Source of the DNA: Dacryopinax spathularia
Lineage: Eukaryota > Basidiomycota > Dacrymycetes > Dacrymycetales > Dacrymycetaceae
Direction of reading: 5' to 3'
NCBI GenBank assembly: GCA_037974965.1
Contig: JBBPFI010000013.1
Span: forward strand, 868,001-932,000
Length of the DNA stretch: 64,000 nt
The number at the start of each line of letters is the position of its first letter. Position 1 is the stretch's first letter. The notes beneath the pieces were generated by a model. The model was not told the DNA's origin. It was given only the letters and a program-made list of their open reading frames with translations, and did no database searches. Positions 11,662 to 21,947 of this stretch are shown here, piece by piece. The translations under genes were made by a program, and so were the position numbers.

Positions 11662-14600
11662 TCATGATGGACGGGCGCCATTCGCCTCGACTGTGTAAGC
11701 ACGAAGCAATGTATGGCGAAACGCTGTCATGTGAGAGAGCCCGGCGGCACCGTACCCTCGACATACAGAGAGCATATGCGCTAGGACCCACATACCGCAA
11801 TCCACGTCGTTCGTTTGTTGCGGTACCTACCCAAGATCAGCTACAATGGCCAAGCCTGCCAACCTTGCCACGCACCTCCACCCGTCCGGCCGTCCAGCCG
11901 GTCCAGTGGACCGGATCCCAAGCGTCCTCCGCGTCGACAATCCGCTCGACTCTGTCGATCATTGCCTGAACACTCTGGTTATACGACTTCAGCCATGCCA
12001 CGACGTCTACCCTACATTGTTCAGCCCACTCACCTTCAGGTCTTCCGTCCAACCGTGCAGCTGCTCAATGCTATCATACAACCTAAGGCAACGTGCTCCA
12101 AAGTCGACTACGACGAGTCTCCAGTGATCGAGATCCGGTCGATGGAGCGGGACGACCCATAACGATTGCGGACAGCTGGACGACCGGCCGTCCGCCTACA
12201 TGTTCGCACCGCGACAGTCAATGCGTGGAGTGACGAGGGATTAGGGCGTACGCTACCTCAGCAAGTCGACGCAGGGGAGCCCCGGATCTTCGCCCCCTAC
12301 GCAGGACGTACTGCTCATACCAACGACGGTCGTCTCGTGAACGATCGAGCGCCCCAAGAGCGAAGGTGGACAGCACCCGCACTCCAGGCCGAGCGCCAGT
12401 TGCATCGAAGAGGCTGGACGGACGGCCGCATTCAAAGAGCGCGCCGAAGTCATTGATCAAGATATCATTCACACGCCCGTCCGGGTCTGCAAGGAGACGC
12501 AGTTCCGGCCAGGGAATCTGCACCCTGCGTGGTCGTCGCCCGCCGGCAAGCTCCACCCCAAACACCAGCCCACCTCCGGCGGGCAGCTTGAATTCCAACT
12601 TACCCGCCGTGGGCCAAATCTGCGGATCCCTCGACACCGGCAGCCAATGATCCACAATGCAATCGCCGGCGGTCACGTTGCGCCCCTGCTCATCGCCCTC
12701 GAGAACTTCACTTTCCCCTCCTTCCCCCCACTCTTCCACTTCCTGCGACACATGGCTGTAGCACACGCTCGATTGCTCATCATAGTCGTCCGCCAATATG
12801 ACGCCCCCCATCTCTTCGACCAGGACGTCCACATCACCCATCCTTCGATCATACGGATCACTGGCGACCGAATCCGGGCGCGTGTCCAATCCTTCCCCGA
12901 TAGGGGTGCTCCGGATGTTGTCATGGACGGCTGTATGGACGGCCGCCCATACACTCAGCCACTCGGACTCCGCTACCTGCGGTGATGCCCATCGGAAACG
13001 ATTCAGGGCATGCTCCTCCCTCTGCCGTAACAGCCACGCACGGTCCGCGTCTTCTACCACACAGATGAGCGGCCGCTCGTCGGGAAGCCAAGCTCTACGC
13101 ACCCATGCTCATACCGATGGCCGCCGACAAGGCCATCCATTCTTCCTTCCACCATCCAAGCAGCCGCCTCGCTTCTTTGGCCAGCCTTGAGGCTTCCTCC
13201 TCGCAGCGCCGGCTTAAGAGTAGCCCCGTCACTCCTTGCCTTACCGCCTCCGTCGTCATCCAGGGTGCGGCGGTATCTGGAGCAGGCCACCAAACGTCGG
13301 TGAAGAGGTGATGGTCCTCGGTGGGCACTTCCAAGCGGTCCGCGCTCAACTTCAAGGGCAGCGGTATCGCCCAAGACGGATCATACTCTTCGCCCAGCTT
13401 GTCCACGTAGGTGTTGTACCTCCGAATGGCGGCCTGCGTCGTCTTCCAACGAGGCCCGTAACCTTTCAAGATCTGATCGCGAATCCTGGTACCTGTTAGG
13501 AGGAGTCAGCCGAACAGGGCCTATCGGACAACCGGCCGGCCGGTCGTCCATACCTACTGGTTCGTGCCCCCCCCCTCGAGCGCGTTTCAGCCGTCCGAGT
13601 TCCCACATATGGCCGATGATTCGCTCGCGGATATGAATCTTTTCCTGCCTCGCGAGAATGAGGTACTGAAGGAACGTACCCGACAAGGCGCGGAACTCTG
13701 GGAACGATTGCTCGATGCGGAGGCTGCGGAACAGCGCTTCGCCCTGTTCCAACATCATTTCATACGTGCGTGTCAGTTGTTCGAACATCGCCAAGGCTTC
13801 TCGTCGGCCGTACGACTGGGCCAATGTGCTGCGTGCCTCCGTGATGGATGCTTCCAGACGCAGAATCTCTTGCTGTAGCCGACGATAGGCTGCCATCTTG
13901 CCCTCGACCGAGCGAAGGGTTTCTGCCCGCCCAGCGCATGAGATTGCGGTTGTTGATTGGTGCAAGCGCCTGGTCACTCACCACTGCGGACCGATTGCGG
14001 TGCGGCTTGCTGCAAGCGGAGCTGTTCGTCCAGCTGGCTGGCAGTCATGCCGCTACGCTCCATGAGCTCGGCCGCTCTGGCGCGTTGGCTCTCCAAGAGC
14101 TGCGTCTTCCTCCGAAACCACTGCCCTAGATTGGTTCGCATGGTGCGTCCGCAGTGGGCCAACTTCCTGTCCAGGACCATCACGCGACGCTGCTTCTACC
14201 AAACGTACGTTCAACAATTTCAGCACAGCAAGCTTGGCGAACCCACATCGGCCCTGCGCAAGATGGGAATCTCTCTCCGAATGCGACTCCACACTCGCTC
14301 ACTACCTTCCCCGTCGCTTAATCCGAATCCACGGCGGCGGCGTGGATGATACACCACCTGACACGCCCATTCGTGCCCGTATGCATGCATCACACTGCAT
14401 CCCATGCTGATGCGCGCAGAATCGGCTCCCAGATACCCGTGCTGCATCTCCGGCATCAGTATTCTGTCTGCCGGTCGGCCGTCTGTCCGACCGGCAGACC
14501 GGCCGGACAGACGGATAGGGTACCCACCTGAAGGCAGCTGTGGTCCAGCTGACATCCGATATCGTATAAGAGTCCCACACTGGCGTGCGAAGGCAATTCC

Positions 14601-16145
14601 CGCAGGAGTGCTCGCAGCAAGGCAATGACATATCGCTGCTGTTCTCCCGGGGTCGTAATATCGCAAGCGAATAAGGGGATATCGTGCCGGCAAAGCAACA
14701 CCATGACTCCCGTGGGGTCAAACAAGCGGTCGTCCACGATGGCGGCTTCCTCGTCCGCCACCTTAAAGGACTTGCGACAACGTTCCCGTGTGTCCGCGGC
14801 CAGCTTGCTCCCGTCGGTGGGTGCTGAGTGCCTCGCACGCTGGGCGGCCATTTCTTCGCCCACACGGTCCACCTCACCTGGTGAGAGGAAGAGCTCGGGT
14901 TGGTAGAAGGACGGGCCTCCCGCTCGGCCTTTGAATCGTCGCAGCTGGCGATTCCCGTCGCTGCAAACAATGACATCGGGGTCCCTGCGGACAGTCAGTC
15001 GCCAATCTTCTTGACCTCAAGTGTGGGCATACGTCTCCGCAGGACCTCCCCACCAACAACCGGCAAAGCAAGCTGGACAGGTCCGTCGCAGTCTCATCGA
15101 CGCCCGCCCGCTTCGCCTGGACGGACAGCCGTCCAGATCGCCGTCTGAGTCCTCCTGATGGTTCGAATGGCACGCTGTGACTTGCTGTCTCAGGCTGCGC
15201 TCGCATTCCACTTGAGCGAGCTCGTACCACAGTACCGCACTGGCAAAGCTGCGGCGCCATGGGTCACGGAGAGGTCGGTCCTGGACTGGGCGTCAGCCTG
15301 GCAAGCACTGGCAGAAGCTTGAGGTAAGGCGCACGGTGCTGTCTAGCTGGTAATACCCACACTCGGCGTGCCGGGCCTGGAGACTGTCGCAGAACGCTTC
15401 GACCGGCACAGCGCTGGCACGATGCAGGTGTAAGAAATGACTCAAACAAGCCACAGTGAAGGCCACGGGCGGACGGGAAGGCGAACTCGGCCAGTGCCCC
15501 GATCGGACCACCGCCGCGCTCAAGCTGTGCGCCTCGCAGTATGTATAACTTTGGGACGTATGACCTGGGCCGTTCGGTCAGGCGCCTACGAACGGCCGAG
15601 CGGATGTGTGACACACCGTCCATACCGATACAGTTCACCCAACCCTGGGTTAACCCACTACATCGCGCTGTGCAGATTGAGTGCACATTGGGAGAGACTG
15701 CCATTCGACCGCCCGCAGACGCGCTCTCGTACATCCGCAGAGCATGCAGCAGCCCAGGAAGCACTTGTAGCCATCGTTCGTACGTTCGATGTTTGCGGAT
15801 GGCGTACCGGTGGCTTTCCGCCCGTCCGTCCGGCTGGCGCACCGAAGGACCTTGGTCATCTAGGTCCGCCCAATCGGCTGCATCGGGATGCCAAACCGGC
15901 TCGAAATGCGAGTGCGACTCCTGAACACCATCCCCTCCAACGTACTGCGACCCCGGAAACAGCGGCGGGAGACGGTGTACCCGCTCGGCCGTGCCCGTAT
16001 TGCGAGCGGGCGGGACTAGTGGGGGAGGTTCCAACCGTCTTTCTCCTGCATAGCTCGGCCGGCTGGCAGGGGTCTCCGGCTGGACGTACGCTTGTTGCGG
16101 ACGGCGACGTTGGCGATTGAGGAAGAAGTGGGGTTTGGGAGGCAT
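11662..16145 (-). CDS. KDZ transposase fused to a Ulp1-like (C48) cysteine protease
   Basis: This is the transposase of the element. About a dozen exons are read from the ATG at 16,145. In order: a basic N-terminus with RKHRTYERWLQVLPGLLHAL; a Cys-containing region; SGHWPSSPSRPPVAFTVACL (KDZ signature); TCPACF; DGNRQLRRF; CRHDIPLFACDITTPGEQQ; VGLLYDIGCQLDHS; SVMHAYGHEWACQVVYHP; GFGLSDGEGSERVWS. The Asp of DGN, the Asp of YDIGC and the Glu of GEGSER are candidate RNase H-fold catalytic acids. A coiled coil and a Trp-rich helical region follow. The last exons form a Ulp1 fold: VNDILINDFGALFE, PLHRPDLDHWRLVVVDFG (catalytic His), LYDSIEQ (Asp), and VPQQTNDVDCGMWVLAHM (Gln/Cys), stop at 11,662. 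The family is certain; the exact exon edges and the single-polypeptide fusion are inferred from continuous splicing. Confidence 0.87.
14479..14514. repeat. inverted repeat inside a transposase intron
   Basis: Arms CCGTCTGTCCG (14479-14489) and CGGACAGACGG (14504-14514) flank a 14 bp loop that is itself CCGG-rich. It lies in the intron between the YDIGC and GEGSER exons and could form a hairpin in the pre-mRNA. Confidence 0.7.
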
Positions 16146-16238
16146 TGAGCAACCAAGCTACCCACGCCTCGCCAAGCTCTTGGTATATCGATTGGGTACG
16201 AGGACATCCGAGCGAGAGGGTGCGCACAGTGTACGCAC

Positions 16239-16268
16239 CCGTGTACGACCAGATCTGGTCGTACACGG
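16239..16268. promoter_or_regulatory. perfect 30 bp palindrome around AGATCT
   Basis: The left half CCGTGTACGACCAGA is followed directly by its exact complement. The core ACCAGATCTGGT is the motif found inside both transposon ends. It lies about 95 bp upstream of the transposase ATG. Autoregulation by the transposase is a reasonable inference. Confidence 0.75.
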
Positions 16269-16278
16269 TTTCGCGCCT

Positions 16279-16326
16279 AGCCAGATCTGGTCCGTCTGTG
16301 TAGCGCACCGACCAGATGTGGTCATG
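16279..16326. promoter_or_regulatory. two more CCAGATSTGG-type sites by the transposase promoter
   Basis: GCCAGATCTGGTCC near 16,280 and GACCAGATGTGGTC near 16,309 repeat the terminal motif. With the adjacent palindrome they make a three-site cluster like those at the two ends. Confidence 0.6.
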
Positions 16327-16834
16327 ATGAGGTCGCCGTGCATGCGCTGGACCAAGAGGCGAGGCATCAGTAGGCGGCAGTCAACGAGGGCAGGCTGCCA
16401 TGGGCGACCCCACCGTCCCCAGCATGGACATGAACTGCGGGCGATCGCTGGACAGGTGGAAGAGGGATTGCTGGCACGGCCTGGAACGGACATACATCCG
16501 GCCGGCCGTGCCATCGGGTTAGATCGAGGTTAGTCACTTAGTAGCTAGGATAGATGGATGGCCAGCCCCGTACTGTGTGCATCCGCGAGGCAAGAATGCA
16601 TTGTGACTCCACCTGTGCGAAGTCAGGCGGCGATGTTGAGACATTCGGAACCTCGCTTCGTCCGCGATCTGGCAAGACAATGGCGCGGGTCCAGGATGAC
16701 GGGCTGGGGAGTATCGTGGTAAAAGAATGGCTAGGTAACCACATACGATCCTAATGACATGGCCAACCACATACGATCAGAGTAAGCGCAGCACACCATG
16801 ACCTCGGCTATGGTAGGTCAAACGGTGTCCCTCG

Positions 16835-16842
16835 TATATAAG
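16835..16842 (+). promoter_or_regulatory. TATA box of the dsRBD gene
   Basis: TATATAAG lies 135 bp upstream of the ATG at 16,970, in an otherwise GC-rich region. Confidence 0.5.
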
Positions 16843-16969
16843 CAACTGGGGATGGTTGTAGGCGTACGGCCCCGGACATCCTCTCGTCTGTCCATCCGGC
16901 CGTGCTCTCCGTCGCCAAACTAGCAATCGCGTTTGCAAGCCGCCGCGAGTGAATCAGTGATACTGACTG

Positions 16970-17932
16970 ATGGCGGCCTCCGCGAGGGTCGACCACATCG
17001 GCGTGCCGTTTGGTCTGACGACATACGCATTAAGAAGCGCCGTCTTCGACCCCCAAGCAGTGGACGTTGACGTGCCCGTGCTGCAATGCAAGCTGTCCCA
17101 TTCCCACCTCGCAGAACTCGGTTCCCATGCTCTCTTTGTGGGGGGTGTGGCCGCAGCCCTCAACGGCCGGACGGACGGCAGAGCGGATGACATCGATCGT
17201 TGCGTGGTTGGTCCGTCTTCGATTACGTCCGACCGGCCGTGCTGACCCACCTCTGAAAGCAATGGGGACGAGTGTTGAGTACACACACTCGGGCGGCGCA
17301 AGAGTTGGGCTTACTTGTTCCTGACATCGCCAATCACCTGCACGGCAGCGAGCCACCAGAGAACCGAGCCTCCGTCGTGCGCGCCTATTTCGGCGCACTG
17401 TCCCTGCTGCACCAAAACAGTCTCGCCCAGCAGTACATGGCCCATTTTATGCGAATATGGGGCGACCAATGGATGGAGTTTGAGCCCGCACGAGGTGCCA
17501 AATCTGAGTCGGACGACGACACACCAGAACCGCCCGCATTTCCCGCGTACACAGCGGACAGCCTGGACCCGGATGCCGCCATGCACGAGCTCCCATTGAC
17601 GATCGCCTCCTGTGCGCCCAGCCGTCAGGAAATGATCCGACAGCCCGCTTTCTGGCTGCATCAGCTGGCAGTACAGCGGGGACATTCCATTAACTTTGGT
17701 TTTGAGTCCCATGGCCCGCCGCACAATCTCACCTGGACGGCCTCGTTGTTTTTACAGCACCGAGGTGAGCAACGGCCGTCTGTCTGTCCGTATGCTGGCT
17801 GGAATGACATGAACTACAGGCGCGGAGGGCGCAACACTCCTTGCTCGAGGGGACGGCGCCAGCAAGGCGGAGGCGAAGAACCAGGCCAGTGTCCGTGCGT
17901 TGGAGGACCTGGGATGGATGGCACCTGCGTGA
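16970..17932 (+). CDS. transposon-encoded dsRNA-binding-domain protein
   Basis: Three exons (16970-17146, 17260-17764, 17820-17932) keep one frame and give 264 residues. The C-terminal 75 residues match the double-stranded RNA-binding motif along its length: LHQLAVQRGHSINFGF (helix 1 and strand 1), ESHGPPHNLTWTASLFL (GPPH loop and strand 2), then GAEGATLLARGDGASKAEAK with the SK-x2-AK of helix 2, ending VRALEDLGW. The conserved GPPH and SK-x2-AK positions that contact RNA in this fold are present. The N-terminal two thirds is a helical region of unknown type with an acidic linker. The gene is divergent from the transposase and shares its palindrome-rich promoter. Possible roles include shielding element transcripts from RNA interference or binding element RNA; neither is shown by the sequence. 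Confidence 0.75.
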
Positions 17933-18196
17933 CCATGGTATTTCGTACGGAAGGGTGGTATTAATAGTGACGAATTACATACATGCATACATCAGTGCGT
18001 TGCATGACCCGATTTGTCGGGACATGTGTGACAATTTCATTTGGTACGCAAGGGGTTTATGGATAGTGTTCGTTTACAAATATGCATACACGGAATAAAT
18101 ATGGTACTGACAAACCCCTGGCCTTTTCGAGCCACGAGCAGGACGGCCATACCGCTGTCTGGCCGTATGGGCGGTCGAATGTCGAGCCCTTTTCGA
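17933..18196. other. spacer between convergent cargo genes
   Basis: A short AT-richer stretch between the stops of two convergent genes; no gene supported. Confidence 0.4.
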
Positions 18197-21100
18197 TCAT
18201 CCAGCGGCTCGACCAGACGGCTGTAGGACGGTACGGCGTGAGCTGTGACTTGCAAGGAGAGCGGGGCGTCTTGCATCGCCGTCGCCCTGTGGCCAACCCG
18301 TCGGGGGGTCGAACAAGCGTGCATCCGCATGCACGCTCGAAATCGGACGCAGTGGATGGTCAACCGGCCGGACGGCCGGATGAGCGATAGGGACATTCCT
18401 TGGAGTCGCCCAAGGCACAGGGGAGCCTCGTTCGGCGAGCATGCTGTCCAATTCCTGTATTGAGGGTAGCGCTTGCACGGGAGCGCTAGACCCAATACGC
18501 GGGTCAGGCATGAGCGGCGGGCTGACGACGCCTCTCTCATGTATAGCGTGCCGGGCGACGGGGGAGGGGTCCGGCTGCGCTCCTGGTAAGGAGGGAGGTA
18601 GAGCTCCCCTCGACTTGCTGCTGGTCGCGCCCTTGCGGGTCGCCGCAGTACGCCTGCGCTTGCGAGAGCCGGGCCCAGCTTCAGCCGGTGCATGGTGATG
18701 GTTGTGGGGAGGCTCTGACCCCTTGGGATGGTCATCCTCCCCTTGCTTTCATTTGCGATGGGCGGAACGTTCCAGAGTGCCAAGGGGAGTGGATTGTCTG
18801 GGGGAGGCGGCGGTTCGCTTCGGTATAGTGTCCGCGGTCATTCGTGGGGACGGGAGTGTCGGCACTGGGGAAGGGCTTTGGGGGGCGGTACGAGCGAGTT
18901 CGTCTTTCGTGGTCCAACTTCTGCCTTTCGTAGTGACAACCAATGGTACGCTATGGTCCTCACCATCGCTCGCTGCTTCTGCGTCGACTGGTCAGTACGG
19001 ATCAGGGGACAGACGGATGGACGGACCGTCTGACCACATTTTCGCATGCAACCGCCGATGGGGTACCAGAGTGGTGAATGCGCGCCATATTGGGGTGATC
19101 TCCTCTTCCAAGCTGTTCTGCAGCTGACGGGTCAGCTGGTGGGGCCATGGACCGTCGTCCGGCCAATTGAAGATAGTACAGTGGTACTTGAGCGCGTATT
19201 GATACCAGCTAGCGCCCCACGGACAACTGTTAGGTTCCTGCGCATTGGGATTGTGTAACAGACGGATTTGGTCTGTAGTGGTCCGTGTTAAGCGAAGTCA
19301 CACCTAAGTTGAAGTGGGCACAAATCCACGCACGCGCAAACGCCCGTCCAGCCTTCTGGATATCCGCCCGGGCGGTTTTCATGTTGTCCGGCACTCTTCG
19401 ATCGACCATAGGGGGAGGGGGGTTATTAACCATGGAATGGGCGCGTTGTCTGTGAGGGGATCTCGGGGATCAATGGGCGAGCAATACTTCGCAGTAGGCG
19501 ACTCACGCAGCGAAGGCGGCCCAAGCGAATTTGCACCCATCAAACGAACGCTTGTACGCAAATTGACCGTACTGGCATATGTGAGTGCGTTTGTCGGTGC
19601 ACAAGGACGGACGGCCGGACGTACCCCTTGAACGCTTTTACTCTCGTACACGTGGTACATGTATTCGTCTTCTAGGGGGTGCAATGTCCCCACTTCTATC
19701 CTTGCACCAATCTGACACACGCGATCGTACATGGAGAACTGAATAAAAGTGAGCGCATGACGTGCGGACGTCATGAGGCGCCTTACCATATATGTAGTGG
19801 CTTTAATGAGCTGGTCCATAAGCTTTTTCCTCTCTTGGGGTTCCAAATTCCGTCCTTCCGGCCGCATGTGCTCTTCATGCCAAGCTGAGAGACGGGCATG
19901 GAATTCGACAGGGTCATTGGTAGCCTCCTTGACGTACGCAGCATGACATGCATCCGCATCAAAAGGTTCTATAAGATGTGTGGGTCAGCTCCACAGTGGC
20001 TCACCCAGCCTCGCGCAAGAGGAGGGGAAGAGCGGGGGAGGGGAAACGGACGCACCGCCGGCCGGTAGTTCATCCCTCCACTTGCGCTGAAACATATTCC
20101 AAGCGTTCACTCCTCTCGCCCAGCCTACGAACGCCCCGATTTCCTTCCACACTCGCTGCTGCTGCAGCTGGTAATGCTCGCAGATGAACTCGATCAGGCC
20201 GCGCACCATTTGTCGAGCGAATTGAATGGCCGAACGCGCATCCGGAGGCAGAGCGCCGCTGGCGTGGGGATACTGGTGACGGTAGTAGGCTGATGCCAAG
20301 GCTCGGGCACGTGCTTTGAAGTCCGTGGCCGCATCGTCTTCGGTGGATGGGGAGGCAGGAGGCTCGAGTGGATGATCTTGCCAGAATGCGTTGTTGAGCT
20401 GAGGGAGCATTACATCGCGATGGTGGTCTTGCGACAAGCCGCTGGAAGACGAGCTCGATGCGGGCGACCGTGTTGAAGTGGAAGCGGGGCGGCGAGGCGA
20501 ACGATCGCTGGGCGTCCGAGAAGGCCGTCCGTCGCCAGTCACTTGTGAGCGCCCGGTGTAGGAGGCCGGTACGTACGAAGATGCGCCCGCAGGATGGGCG
20601 GAAGGGATGCCCGTCCGCCCGTCCGTGGGGCCTGACCCGCCAGCCTGCCCCGATGGCGCGGAGGAACCTCCATTGCTTCCAACTGCGTGTTGCGCAACGA
20701 GAGAGAAGGGAGGTACGGTATCCCATGGTGCCGCCGCGGACATGAGATCGTTGGACCATTCGGCAACGGAGTCCAGCGCGAATAGGTCGGGAGACTGATC
20801 GCCGGTACGGTGATGCCTACCATCACCGCCGAGAAACGAGCCCTGCGCACTGGTGCTAAGCCCGTCATCGCCCAAACCGTCCACCATGGCGGCAAGATCG
20901 GAATAAATACGAGCATCGTTCGGATCTGAGGTCAAATTGGGGATACTCAGCGAGCTAGCCGAGGTGGAAGAGTCGGCCATATGGACGGCCGGCAGGCCGG
21001 TGTCGTCAGCAATTCGTTGGTCATGGTCGCCTGGATGAGGCGCCTCGCTGTCGCCTAAGCCGACCTGCACCTGAGCGAGATCGACCATCGCCTGAGCGTT

Positions 21101-21378
21101 CGTGCCCGCGAGCAATGAGGTCAGTTCGGCGTCCATATCCGCTGTGCTCCAGTGGCCGTTCCATGCGTCTGGCGTTTCAGGCACAATGCTGTTCGTCATG
21201 CGATCGTCCAGCTTGTAGCGGTTGCTTGGTCGGACGGGCATCCACGCCGGTTTGGTATGTTGGCCTGGACATTGCCTGGAACGTTAGCAGTCCACGATGT
21301 GCGTAGTACAAACGCACCGTCTTTCGACTTGCCGGCCATCTCACCCTGCGGCCGGATGGGAGTGGATTCTGCAAACAT
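18197..21378 (-). CDS. large transposon accessory gene, unknown function
   Basis: An ATG at 21,378 and seven clear exons (21378-21318, 21264-20056, 19968-19787, 19738-19625, 19571-19507, 19449-19302, from 19237) splice in frame. The first 270 residues are Ser/Pro-rich and disordered. A folded part follows: ALASAYYRHQYPH, VRGLIEFICEHYQLQQQRVW, GVNAWNMFQRKWRDE, ARLSAWHEEHMRPEG, ARAWICAHFNLGEPNSCPWG, WYQYALKYHCTIFNWPDDGP, and a helix with LEEEITPIWRAF. The NAWNMFQ and FNWPDDGPWP blocks resemble proteins I associate with basidiomycete KDZ elements; no named domain. After about 19,060 the model is unsure: one frame continues through a basic Arg/Lys cluster (RKRRRTAATRKG, possible NLS) to 18,197 but contains a stop near 18,750 that an intron or a mutation would have to explain. 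Confidence 0.6.
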
Positions 21379-21947
21379 GAACCGTCAGACGCTGTCGGAT
21401 GGATAGACAGTAGCGGACGGACGCGCTGCTAGCGCCCCATGGCTGTGAGCCAGAAGGAAAGACGGCCCTGCAGCGTCCAGCCAGGAGTTCATGCGAGGTC
21501 CACCGCGGCCGGTCCCTACAGGGGGATGGGGAGGGCCGATATCGAATGTGCCGTTGGTGAGATCATTGGTGCACGGCAATCGTGCGTTCGAAGGATAAGT
21601 GGTCATCAAGGCGAGCCACGAGGGTAGGATGGTTTGCCAAACGAAGCAGTCGGAAGATGGGGGAAGTCTGAGAAGAGCGGCAGCAATCCGGCACGTACAC
21701 AGTCCGTCTGTCCTGCACGTGATCCCCGAGTGACGGTACGACCGCGCGTCTTGCAGGCAGCGAGTGGACGCGCGGTCGTACCGAAGACGTTCTTAAGGAC
21801 GATGATCCATTCCTATCAATCGTAATGTACAAGCCAACAGTCTCTGTGCAAGGTATGTATACATGCAATAGGGGGTATCGCAATGGTGAACAGTCCGAGT
21901 TGCGAGCTGACAATACGGGGTATCCTCATGGTCCAATGTACATCCAG
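21379..21947. other. spacer with a strong hairpin
   Basis: This is the promoter side of the large accessory gene and the 3' side of paralog B. It contains the 16 bp perfect inverted repeat listed separately; no gene supported. Confidence 0.5.
21735..21782. repeat. perfect 16 bp inverted repeat with 16 nt loop
   Basis: GGTACGACCGCGCGTC at 21735-21750 is followed, after 16 nt, by its exact complement at 21767-21782. It sits between two minus-strand cargo genes, 357 bp upstream of one start and 166 bp downstream of the other stop. It could act as a binding site, a boundary or an RNA hairpin. Confidence 0.8.

Larger units (their letters stand above)
16146..16969. other. divergent promoter region of the transposase and dsRBD genes
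   Basis: This 824 bp stretch separates two divergent genes. It contains a perfect 30 bp palindrome and two further CCAGATCTGG-type sites, plus a TATA box for the rightward gene. No coding sequence is supported. Confidence 0.6.
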
